DNA of 54,807 nucleotides, from contig CAAEVV010000034.1 of the NCBI GenBank assembly GCA_900759565.1, forward strand, positions 1-54,807. The letters are read 5' to 3'. Shown piece by piece: positions 23,189 through 31,229 of the stretch. The notes beneath the pieces are model-generated. The model searched no databases. It saw only the letters and a program-made list of their open reading frames with translations, and was not told where the DNA came from. Made by a program: the position numbers and the translations under genes. The DNA is from an uncultured Collinsella sp. (GTDB taxonomy: Bacteria; Actinomycetota; Coriobacteriia; Coriobacteriales; Coriobacteriaceae). The stretch's first letter is position 1; each line of letters begins with the position of its first letter.

Positions 23189-23319
23189 GCGTCCTCCCGG
23201 ACGGCGGGGCACGAAGTTCCCTGCTCTACAGTCCTGCGCAAGACGAAGGCCACATTAAGTGGCCTTCTTTGCGTGCGGAACTCGCGATGAACTTCGTGCC
23301 CCGCCGTCCGGGAGGACGC
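23189..23319. repeat. Giant stem-loop with 31-bp perfect arms
   Basis: Bases 23189-23219 and 23289-23319 are exact reverse complements over all 31 positions (GCGTCCTCCCGGACGG... with ...CCGTCCGGGAGGACGC). The loop holds a second perfect hairpin GAAGGCCAC/GTGGCCTTC (23245-23253/23259-23267). The inner part overlaps the 64-base sequence that recurs inverted at 28592. Confidence 0.85.
23229..23292 (+). repeat. 64-base inverted repeat flanking the surface protein gene, left copy
   Basis: This sequence, starting CAGTCCTGCGCAAGACGAAG and ending CTCGCGATGAAC, is identical at all 64 positions to the reverse complement of 28592-28655. Similarity beyond the 64 bases fades quickly. The two copies bracket a 5.3-kb segment containing two palindrome arrays and the surface protein gene. 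Confidence 0.9.
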
Positions 23320-23359
23320 CTCTTTATTGATGGGAGGCCTGATAGGTCGATGGTTCCGT

Positions 23360-23826
23360 GCCCGGATGCGTCCAAAGTGGGACGGGCTTTCCGGATGGGC
23401 AGGCTTTCGAAAAATGCGTCCCGGAATTTGCCTTTGGAATGGGACGTAGTTTCCCGTTGAGGTGCTTTGCGGAAAGTGCATCCCACTCTGGGCGGTCGAA
23501 GTGGGACACACTTTCCCAAAGGCGCTCCAACGGGAAATTGCGTCCCATTATTCGGTCAAGAAACGGGATGCATTTTCCCAATGAGAGCAAAACCGGAAAA
23601 TGCATCCCACAATCAGCCCTCAAAGTGGGACGCCGTTTCCCAATGAGGCTCAAGCGGAAAATGCATCCCGGAATTTGCGCTCAAAGTGGGATGCGGTTTC
23701 CGGTTGAGGGTCTAAGGGGAAAATGCGTCCCAGAATCGACGCTTGAAATGGGATGCAGTTTCCCGATGAGGCACTCGACGGAAAATACATCCCAGAAATG
23801 GCCTTTGAGCTGGGATAAGATTTCCG
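23360..23826. repeat. Tandem palindrome array 1, period about 62 bases
   Basis: Left arms of the form TGGGA(C/T)GC..TTTCCC begin near 23378, 23439, 23501, 23563, 23625, 23687, 23749 and 23811. Each, except the last, is followed about 14 bases later by a right arm of the form GGAAAATGCATCCC, its approximate reverse complement. The short segments between arms are themselves similar (ATGAGG.CTCAA and AAT..GC.CTCAAAG). The array begins with a right-arm remnant (GGATGCGTCC, 23364) and ends with a lone left arm. It is open in one reading frame, but that frame only translates the repeat. Confidence 0.9.
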
Positions 23827-23844
23827 CGGCATCTCGGATTCTCA

Positions 23845-23919
23845 AAAATGAGACACGCCGTTGGCGAAAATGAGACACGTGATATCGGGCATCGGATGTA
23901 TCATTTGCAAAAATGAGTC
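23845..23919 (+). promoter_or_regulatory. Three AAAATGAG(A/T)C boxes upstream of the surface protein gene
   Basis: AAAATGAGAC at 23845-23854 and 23867-23876 and AAAATGAGTC at 23910-23919, all in the same orientation, spaced 22 and 43 bases, about two and four helical turns. The first two continue identically as ACG. They lie between the palindrome array and the start codon at 23949 and could be sites for a regulator. No confident promoter boxes are seen. Confidence 0.4.
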
Positions 23920-23948
23920 CACTCCACTCGAATAAAGCGAGGTCCCTC

Positions 23949-26900
23949 ATGTACGTTCCACACCCCCGTATCCGTAGGCTGTCGAAAATCCCGCTTGTTG
24001 GGACGGCGGCGCTTGCTGCGTTGATCGCCACGAGCGTCGCCTGCTTCACGGCCACGCCCCAGGTTGCCCAGGCGGCAGACGCGCCCGCAATCACCGATAT
24101 GACCGAGCAGGATTATCAAGCCCTGGGTCTGGGCACGAGCGAGGACATTCCGGCCGATACCGTTGGCCCCTATTCCACTGATACCCCCACGACGTTTGCC
24201 ACGCGCAGCGAGGTCTATATGGCAGCTAACGGTAGCCATGGCAATCGCTACACTCTGCGCGACAAGCTCGAGAACGTCGAGCGCGGTGACATTGGCGGCA
24301 GCAGCAAACTCACCGATGGCTATGGAAGTGTGTGGGGCGCCGCAAAGTTCTGGCAAAACGTCAACAACTTCGATACGAACAGCGATCTCTACAAGCATAG
24401 CGACTACGGTGGCGGCACCTGGTCGTACCTAAGCAACAATGAGTCCTCAACAGTACTCGCCAACGACAACAACGGTTTCTCGGGCATTCACGCCACGAGT
24501 GTTGAGTTCTGCAGCGACGCCAGCACGGGCAAAAAGAGCCGCGTTGCCGAGCTCCGTGCCTACGGCGACAGTTCCTCCACGACGATTGACGGCAAGTCAT
24601 ACGCCGGAAAGGTTGAGCTGGTCCTCTACTCGTTTAGCAACGGGCGTACGCGCACTCTCGACACACACCTGCCGGTGACGGTCAACACTAATATGATGTA
24701 CGAAGGCCGTTTTAAGTACCTGGATGCCGGTTACCTGCAAGAGCACGACGCCGTCTTTGATGTCGAGGCGGGCGATGTCGATGGCGACGGCGTCGACGAG
24801 CTTTTTGTCTACGCGGGCTGCTATGTCGACGAGAACGGCGTGCGCAAGGCTGTAGTCGACATGTATGACTTGGAGGGCGGCAACTGGAAGCAAAGCGTCG
24901 TCAAGATCGATGCCGGTAACGCCGCGGACTACACCACGCACAACAAGGGCGGGAACGACTCCTGGACGCAGCTTCAGTCAGCTCCTGTCGTTTCGCTAGC
25001 GGCCGGCGACCTCGATCGCGATTTTTGCGATGACCTCGCCATCGTGGTCTCGGCACCCTACGGCAAGAAGAATATTGATAAGTCGACGCATTGCGAGCTG
25101 TTTTCGTGGGATGCATCCAAGGGTGCGCTCGTCCATGTCGATGCTCTGGGCGACGCGGGCGCAATCTCCCTCTCCGCGAACGGCAAGACCATGGTCGCTG
25201 CGAATGCGACGTTCGGCACGTTTGCCGCCTACGATGAAGAAGGAAAGAAGACGGGTGAAACCGTCACGGGCCTTATTCTTGCGGGCTATGACTGGCAACG
25301 CAGCGCTTTTGATTACGGCGCTTCTGACGGCAGCAAGGGGCTGTACGGCGCGCTGTACCGCTACGCGTATTTTGACTCGGAGTCTGGCGAGTTCAAGCTT
25401 TCCGATTGTAAGGAATACAAAGACGGGCTCCTCGCCTCCTATGGGCTGATGCATGTGCCCAACAGCGCATGGAAGGATAGCGCTCAGGATAAGCGCTATC
25501 CGTGCACCTTGGCGCCTATTGCCCTTGCCACTGCCAACCTTGACGGCCTGTCCGAGCAGCTGGCGGTCGACGAGGTGCTCGTGGGTGGCGATGTGTTCCG
25601 CGACTTTGCCTGCAACACGGCACAGAGCGGGGCTCAGGGCTTGGGGTCCATGGTCGGAACCATGAGCATGAGCGGTCAGCAATACAACAGCAGCAACAAG
25701 CATGACCACAAGGGTATAGAGCAGGTGTGGATCAGCGACGTCAAGGCGGGCAGCGTCTCGGGTTCGGACCGCTATAACGAGAGCTTTATCGCCGTGGTGG
25801 GCAAGCACCGCGACGAGGACCTGCGCAAGAACGATGACTACTATTGGATGACCGCCTCGCATTTTTCGCTCGACGAGAACGGAAAGGTGCGTCGCGGCGA
25901 GGAGCAGGTGATTAGCGAGAGCAACCGTCGCGGCACTACCTACGGCACATTTATCTCGCTCGCGCTGCCCGATGTCGACAACGACAGCGTCAAGATCACG
26001 TACAAGGACCGCTACAAGGTCTATACCAACCCGCGCGTGCTTGCCGTGCTGCAGGATGCGCCCTATGTTGAGGATCTGGAGCAGGCATACGGCTATCTGG
26101 TGTTGGGCGGCACGTCATACGGAGAGGAAAAGGGCACGGGGACATCCCAGGGCTGTACCATTGGCGCCGAGTTGGGCGTTGCCGTCGAGGTGCAGACCGG
26201 TCCGCCCCTGGTCGCGATGAATGCTTCAGTCGATTTTGCCGCCGAGGGATGCTATGACTACCGGAGCGAGCGCACGGTCAGCGCAAGCGTAAGCTATGAG
26301 TCGCATGCCGGCGAGGGTGACAAGGCCGTGCTCTACACGATTCCGATGGTCTATTACGAGTATGAGATCGAAAATGAGGAAACTGGTGGCAAGGGCGTGA
26401 TGGCGGCGCCCGTGTCGCTCGGCGCGCAGACCTCGGTCGTTAATGTCGAGGCCTATGACCGCATTGCCAAACAGCACAATATGACGCCGCTCAGCTACTT
26501 TTTGACCAACCGGTCGGGAGAACCCGGAACCTATCAAACGACGCTCAACGGCGAGACTCCCGTTGGGGATTCCTTTGGCCTGGGCAAGCCTGGCGTAACG
26601 CGCGCCTACACGCACGATGGGTTTAACGGCGCCGCCGCGCAGTCGGGGGCGAGCATTGAGCAGACCATCGAAGTCGAGGAGGGCAAGGAGCAGGAGCTCG
26701 AGCTCGGCTTGACGCTGAACGGCAGCGTTGTCATGGGCGCGAAGCTCGCAAAGCACGAGTTGTTTGGCGGCCTGTGCTTTGGTGCCAACGCCGGCTTTAC
26801 TACGGGTAACTCCTCGAGTGAATCGACCGAATACGGCGGCACCGTCGACAACCTGCCCGCGCCCGCGCAGGGCAAGTACGGTTTTGTGTGGCGTCTGGGC

Positions 26901-28037
26901 GTCAACGCGGTGGATGTCGACAAGTTCGAGGCAGACTCGGGCGACAAGCTCGGCACCAAGGACACCGACCAGTTCTGGATCGTGGGCTATGACGTTAAGG
27001 ACGTCGAGATGCCCGACGCGCCGGCCGTGACGGGCTTTACGGCAAACGCCGTCGATTCGACCAGCGTTACGTTTAGCTGGGACGATGTACTCGCAAACAA
27101 GAGTGGCTTTAGCTACGGCGTGGGCATGCTGCAGAGCAATGCGGCGGATGCGGTCGTCAATAGCTGGAAGATTGCCGACAACACGCAGACCTCGCTCAAG
27201 TGGGATGGGCTGCAGCCCAATACGGAGTATCGATTCGCCATCGCCGCCGTTAAGAATGGATCCACGACCGAAACAGGTATTCGCTCGGCAATCATCACGG
27301 TCAAGACCATGCCCGATGGCATGACGATGACCGTGAGCGGACCTGCGGCGGATGCTGCGGAGGGGTCGGATCTTGGATACGACTCTTCGGTTGAGCGCAC
27401 GGCGGGAAGCCACCTGACGCTCTCGGCGATTGGCCATGTGAAGCAACTCGGTGCCGACGATAGCGAAACAGGGCTGGCACCGACCTATATGTGGTACCGC
27501 AAGGGCCGCGGCGAGACAGAGTTTAAGCTCGTGGGTGCCGATGGCAACCTCGCGGCCGGAACGGCCTCAAAGCTCGAGATTGACCTGACCGCAGACGATG
27601 ACGGTGCGCAGTATTACTGCCACGTGGGATACAACGACGTGGGCCTCGACACCGGCACGACGCTCGTGAATATCGAGGCCGAGGAGACGGCGCCCACAAC
27701 GGTGAACGCCACCCCGATCCGCACGCGCCGCCTGTTCTCACAGGCAAGTGCGGGCGCCAAGAAGTTCCTGGACCATACACTGGTAAACACCGCCGGCCCA
27801 ACCGATTCCGAAGGCTCAAAGGACCCCGAGACTCCTGAGACCCCGACGAACCCGGACAAGCCCAAGTCCGACAACGGAGCTAAGACCGACACCAAGGTCA
27901 AGACTACGACCACAGCGAAGAACCTCGCAAACACCGGCGACCAAACATTCGCCCTAGTCGCCACCGCAGCAGCAGCGGGAGCAACGCTCGTAGTGATAGC
28001 CCTCATCATGCTGATCAAGCGCCGCAAGACCCACTAG
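23949..28037 (+). CDS. Large cell-wall-anchored surface protein (FG-GAP-like repeats, Fn3, Ig-like, LANTG)
   Basis: A 1362-residue surface protein. Residues 1-42 are a signal peptide (RRLSKIPLVGTAALAALIAT, cleavage after AQA). Residues about 270-700 hold FG-GAP/VCBS-like blades with calcium-type loops (AGDVDGDGVDEL near 277, AAGDLDRDFCDDL, ATANLDGLSEQL, LALPDVDNDSVKI), suggesting a beta-propeller. A middle region (about 715-1015) is beta-rich with a Gly/Ser-rich alternating pattern and no recognised domain. An Fn3 domain follows (about 1023-1120, VTFSWDD...LQPNTEYRFAIAAV), then an Ig-like domain (about 1125-1248, YMWYRKG...DDGAQYYC). A Pro/Lys/Thr wall spacer leads to LANTGD at 1326-1331, a membrane span and KRRKTH. 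ATG 23949 follows GCGAGG at 6 bases; ATG 23913 has no ribosome site. Likely adhesin or exported binding protein. Confidence 0.85.
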   Translation: MYVPHPRIRRLSKIPLVGTAALAALIATSVACFTATPQVAQAADAPAITDMTEQDYQALGLGTSEDIPADTVGPYSTDTPTTFATRSEVYMAANGSHGNRYTLRDKLENVERGDIGGSSKLTDGYGSVWGAAKFWQNVNNFDTNSDLYKHSDYGGGTWSYLSNNESSTVLANDNNGFSGIHATSVEFCSDASTGKKSRVAELRAYGDSSSTTIDGKSYAGKVELVLYSFSNGRTRTLDTHLPVTVNTNMMYEGRFKYLDAGYLQEHDAVFDVEAGDVDGDGVDELFVYAGCYVDENGVRKAVVDMYDLEGGNWKQSVVKIDAGNAADYTTHNKGGNDSWTQLQSAPVVSLAAGDLDRDFCDDLAIVVSAPYGKKNIDKSTHCELFSWDASKGALVHVDALGDAGAISLSANGKTMVAANATFGTFAAYDEEGKKTGETVTGLILAGYDWQRSAFDYGASDGSKGLYGALYRYAYFDSESGEFKLSDCKEYKDGLLASYGLMHVPNSAWKDSAQDKRYPCTLAPIALATANLDGLSEQLAVDEVLVGGDVFRDFACNTAQSGAQGLGSMVGTMSMSGQQYNSSNKHDHKGIEQVWISDVKAGSVSGSDRYNESFIAVVGKHRDEDLRKNDDYYWMTASHFSLDENGKVRRGEEQVISESNRRGTTYGTFISLALPDVDNDSVKITYKDRYKVYTNPRVLAVLQDAPYVEDLEQAYGYLVLGGTSYGEEKGTGTSQGCTIGAELGVAVEVQTGPPLVAMNASVDFAAEGCYDYRSERTVSASVSYESHAGEGDKAVLYTIPMVYYEYEIENEETGGKGVMAAPVSLGAQTSVVNVEAYDRIAKQHNMTPLSYFLTNRSGEPGTYQTTLNGETPVGDSFGLGKPGVTRAYTHDGFNGAAAQSGASIEQTIEVEEGKEQELELGLTLNGSVVMGAKLAKHELFGGLCFGANAGFTTGNSSSESTEYGGTVDNLPAPAQGKYGFVWRLGVNAVDVDKFEADSGDKLGTKDTDQFWIVGYDVKDVEMPDAPAVTGFTANAVDSTSVTFSWDDVLANKSGFSYGVGMLQSNAADAVVNSWKIADNTQTSLKWDGLQPNTEYRFAIAAVKNGSTTETGIRSAIITVKTMPDGMTMTVSGPAADAAEGSDLGYDSSVERTAGSHLTLSAIGHVKQLGADDSETGLAPTYMWYRKGRGETEFKLVGADGNLAAGTASKLEIDLTADDDGAQYYCHVGYNDVGLDTGTTLVNIEAEETAPTTVNATPIRTRRLFSQASAGAKKFLDHTLVNTAGPTDSEGSKDPETPETPTNPDKPKSDNGAKTDTKVKTTTTAKNLANTGDQTFALVATAAAAGATLVVIALIMLIKRRKTH

Positions 28038-28064
28038 TAGCCAGTCGAACATATCGACAACCCA

Positions 28065-28102
28065 AAAACCCGGGTAGCCAAAAAACAGGCCACCCGGGTT
28101 TT
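28065..28102 (+). terminator. Terminator of the surface protein gene
   Basis: A perfect stem AAAACCCGGGT/ACCCGGGTTTT (28065-28075/28092-28102) ends in T's, 28 bases after the stop codon. Confidence 0.88.
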
Positions 28103-28124
28103 CTGTTGAGTGGAGACTCCGCAA

Positions 28125-28483
28125 GCGGAAACTGCATCCCACAATTAGCGCCCGGAACGGGACACATTTTCCGTCAAGCCCTCATCCGGAAAATCCATCC
28201 CAGTTTGAGCGCCCAGACCGGGACGCACTTTCCCAAAGGGTCCTCAACGGGAAACTGCGTCCCATAATTAGGCCGAGAAATGGGATGAACTTTCCCAATG
28301 AGAGCCAACCGGAAACCACGTCCCAGAATCAGCCCCCAAAGTGGGACGCACTTTCCCAACGGGCCTCAACCGGAAAATACATCCCGGAATCCAGCTGAAT
28401 AGTGGGACACACTTTCCCAATCGGGTCCCAAGTGGAAACTGCATCCCATTCCAGACAAGAATTCCGGGACACACTTTCCGCAA
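28125..28483. repeat. Tandem palindrome array 2, period about 62 bases
   Basis: Same architecture as the array at 23360: right-arm remnant GGAAACTGCATCCC (28127), then left arms near 28159, 28219, 28280, 28342 and 28403 each followed by a right arm, and a final lone left arm GGGACACACTTTCC (28467). Five complete palindromes. Positions 28038-28715 contain no gene; besides this array they hold the terminator at 28065 and the repeats at 28489 and 28592. Confidence 0.9.
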
Positions 28484-28488
28484 ACAAG

Positions 28489-28515
28489 GAAGGCCACATA
28501 ACGTGGCCTTCAACT
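28489..28515. repeat. GGCCAC hairpin
   Basis: GAAGGCCACATAACGTGGCCTTC, a 9-bp perfect stem of the same type as the inner hairpin of the 64-base repeats, but without their flanks. It directly follows palindrome array 2. Confidence 0.6.
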
Positions 28516-28591
28516 TATATATGTTCGGCGATACACCCAAGACAAGCCACGCCCCAACATCAGGGAGTCTGTCCAGGCGGAGGCATATAAG

Positions 28592-28655
28592 GTTCATCGC
28601 GAGTTCCGCACGCAAAGAAGGCCACTTAATGTGGCCTTCGTCTTGCGCAGGACTG
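28592..28655 (-). repeat. 64-base inverted repeat flanking the surface protein gene, right copy
   Basis: The exact reverse complement of 23229-23292. Its own flanks form a weaker outer stem (TAAGGTTC at 28588-28595 with GAACCTTA at 28666-28673), so the palindromic context is kept although the arm sequence differs from the left copy. Confidence 0.9.
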
Positions 28656-28715
28656 ACCGAGCAGGGAACCTTACGTTCCGCGTCGCCGGGCAGACGAACC
28701 AGTTAAGACGCGCTG

Positions 28716-31016
28716 CTACTTGATCTTGGTCGTACCCGGCGCCAGGTTGGGGTCGGTTTCGTTGGCCTCGGTCTGGAAGTGCTCGGTGTACACGTTCTTG
28801 CCGTCGCGGAACATCTCGTAGTACTGCATCTTGGCGTAATCCTCGCGCGCCTTGGTGGCGGCTGCGGCTTCGGCGTCGTCACCGGTGACGTTGGAGGAGA
28901 GCGCCCAGCGCAGGCTGGCGTCCTCGTAGCCCACCGAGTTGATGGCGGGCAGCGACTCGCGCAGCGTCATGTGCGCCTTCTGGTAGTCGGTCAGCGGTGC
29001 GCCGATCAGCTGCATAAGCTGCGTGGACAGGTAGTTGGTGGACAGGTCGTCGACCTCGCTTGTCTGGTCGCAGCCGGCAACGTCGTAGTTGGCCCAGATG
29101 ATGTAGTCGGTCTGCCACAGACGCTCCTGGTGCGTGGCGTCGTCTTCGCCGGTAAACCACTTGTCGTTGAACTTGGACGGGAAGAACGGCTGGTGGTCGC
29201 CCCAGAACACCACGACCACCTTGCGGTCGAGCTTGCTCAGGGCGTTGAGGAAGTAGCGAAGCGCCTGGTCGGACTGCTCGATGCACGAGACATACTCGTC
29301 GACATCGGAGAGCGTGCCGTCCTCGACGGTCTTGGTGTCCAGGTCGGTCGTGTCGATGTTGAGATGCATCTGCTTGTCGACCGGCAGCAGACCCGTATCG
29401 TAACCCGAGTGGTTCTGCATGGTCACGTCGAAGATAAACTGCGGATCGGCGTTCTGGTCGAGCAGCTCAAGAATCTTGTCGTAGGTAGCCTGGTCGGTCA
29501 CCATGCCGCGCAAGGTGTCGGCTCCCTGGAAATCGTTGATGGACAGGAACTGGTCAAAGCCAAAGTCCTTGTAGACGTTCTCGCGGTTCCAGTTGGTTGC
29601 GTGATTGGGGTGCATGGCCGTGGTGGAATAGCCGAGCGATTTGAACTGCTCTGCCAGGTTCCCGGTCGTTTCCATGTTGTAGATGGTGTAGGGGTACACG
29701 CCCGAGCCCAGGTTGGCCATGGAGTTGCCGGTCATAAACTCAAACTCGGTATTGGCGGTGCCGCCGCCGTAGGCGCTCACGTAGAGCTTGCCGCGGCTGA
29801 GGCAGTTGGACAGGCTCTTAAAGTACTGCGGACCCTCGTAGCCGGCGCGCATGTTCTGGTAGATCGACAGATCCGAGAACGTCTCGTTCATGATGGCGAT
29901 GACCGTGGGCTTCTCGCTGTCGAACTGCTCCTTTGCGGCGGCGCGCTCGTCGCTCTTGGCCGCGTCGGACTTGTCGTAGGCCTTGGCGTACTTTTTGAGC
30001 GTGGCCTTGGCATCGTCGACGGAGTAGTCGGCGGGTTTGGGCGGCTTGATGGACTGCGCTGCGCTAATGAAAGCGGGCAGGTAGCCCTCGCGCCAGTAGC
30101 TCTCGAGCGGACGCCAGGTGTAGACGGTGATGCCGAGGGTGTTGTAGTAGTCGATGAGCGTGACATGCGCGGTTACGCCGCCCAGGCACAGCACTGCCAC
30201 GAGCAGGTTGGTGAGCAGCATGCGCTTGGCGTTGGCGGCACCCTTCTGACGGTGCGGTGCCACCAGGCCGGCGTACTCGCACAGCAGCATGGCGATGGCG
30301 GTAAAGCCCATGGACAGCACACAGAACAGCGAGATGGAGAAGGTGTAGCCGGTGCCGGCGACCGCGGCGGCGGTGGAGATGGCCGAAAGGTCGCCCGGCT
30401 GGATGGGCATGGATTTAAACGTGATGACGAAGAACTCGGCAATGCCCAGGACAAAGAGGGCAAAGGCCAGGACCGCGGGAGCTGCGCCGTGGCGCTGGAA
30501 CAGGAAGAACAAGCCGATCATGAGCACGGTGATGATGGCCCACTCGAGCAGGATGCACAGGGGGTAGACCCAGGTAAAGTCGTGGTTGGACGAGACCTCC
30601 ATGCCCAGCAGCGCAAAGACGCCGGCGAGCAGCAGGCACAGGACGGCGGCGACGAGTGGTTTGCCCACAAAGGCGCCGCGCAGGCGGGCGAGCTTGCCGG
30701 TGGGGGCGGGGGCGTCGGGCTTGGCGAACGCAAAGACGCGCGGGGCGATGCGATCGCGGGCGATGCTGGCCCAGGCGCATCCGGTGAGGATGGCGTTGGT
30801 CAGGATGAGCATCACAAAGGCGAGCGGCTCGTTTTGGGCGACGAGGCCAATGGCGCCCCAAATGGTCAAAAAGAGCTGGAACAGGCCGAAGGAGACGCTC
30901 CAGGCGAAGGCGCCCTTGGTGACGGTGCCCGACTGAGCGCGAATGGCCTTGGCCTCGCGCAAGACAAGGTAGACGGTCGCCGCAAGACCGACAAGCGAGA
31001 TGGCGGCAGCGAACAT
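28716..31016 (-). CDS. LtaS-like phosphoglycerol transferase (sulfatase family)
   Basis: A 766-residue membrane enzyme of the lipoteichoic acid synthase/alkaline-phosphatase superfamily. Seven or more hydrophobic segments (about 1-280) anchor an extracellular sulfatase-fold domain (about 360-660). The metal and nucleophile motifs are present: MNETFSD near 374, GGGTANTEFE near 417 with the catalytic-type threonine, TMQNHSGYD, and VVFWGDHQPFF near 605 with the Asp-His metal pair. It probably moves a glycerol-phosphate or related group onto a surface polymer. The C-terminal 100 residues are extra. ATG 31016 has GAGGAGT seven bases before it. Which polymer is made cannot be told. Confidence 0.87.
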   Translation of the reverse strand: MFAAAISLVGLAATVYLVLREAKAIRAQSGTVTKGAFAWSVSFGLFQLFLTIWGAIGLVAQNEPLAFVMLILTNAILTGCAWASIARDRIAPRVFAFAKPDAPAPTGKLARLRGAFVGKPLVAAVLCLLLAGVFALLGMEVSSNHDFTWVYPLCILLEWAIITVLMIGLFFLFQRHGAAPAVLAFALFVLGIAEFFVITFKSMPIQPGDLSAISTAAAVAGTGYTFSISLFCVLSMGFTAIAMLLCEYAGLVAPHRQKGAANAKRMLLTNLLVAVLCLGGVTAHVTLIDYYNTLGITVYTWRPLESYWREGYLPAFISAAQSIKPPKPADYSVDDAKATLKKYAKAYDKSDAAKSDERAAAKEQFDSEKPTVIAIMNETFSDLSIYQNMRAGYEGPQYFKSLSNCLSRGKLYVSAYGGGTANTEFEFMTGNSMANLGSGVYPYTIYNMETTGNLAEQFKSLGYSTTAMHPNHATNWNRENVYKDFGFDQFLSINDFQGADTLRGMVTDQATYDKILELLDQNADPQFIFDVTMQNHSGYDTGLLPVDKQMHLNIDTTDLDTKTVEDGTLSDVDEYVSCIEQSDQALRYFLNALSKLDRKVVVVFWGDHQPFFPSKFNDKWFTGEDDATHQERLWQTDYIIWANYDVAGCDQTSEVDDLSTNYLSTQLMQLIGAPLTDYQKAHMTLRESLPAINSVGYEDASLRWALSSNVTGDDAEAAAATKAREDYAKMQYYEMFRDGKNVYTEHFQTEANETDPNLAPGTTKIK

Positions 31017-31229
31017 GCTGAGACTCCTCACAAACTAAAACGTACGAAAGCGGGGGTTTACCCGATTGTTACCAAGATATGCGCTGCAATTGGTGTCTGC
31101 GCACAACAACCAGCCATATTAACGCGCACGTGTGGCGGTGTGGCGCAATGTAGTGGCGACCTGCGCGATAATGGACGGGAATTACACGGAAACGTAAAGG
31201 CTTCTTAAAGAATTAGCGAGGATGAGGCG

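Noticed and set aside
23360..23826. CRISPR array
   Set aside because: The repeat arms are about 15 bases and palindromic, spacers are about 14 bases and similar to each other, and no cas gene or leader is present in the window.
23358..23873. 171-codon frame with repeating peptide through palindrome array 1
   Set aside because: The peptide repeat only mirrors the DNA repeat. It is open on both strands, has no ribosome site, and the same array elsewhere (28125, 49930) is not open in a corresponding long frame.
28779..31208. 809-codon open frame on the plus strand
   Set aside because: Antisense shadow of the LtaS-like gene, with no ribosome site and no recognisable domain.
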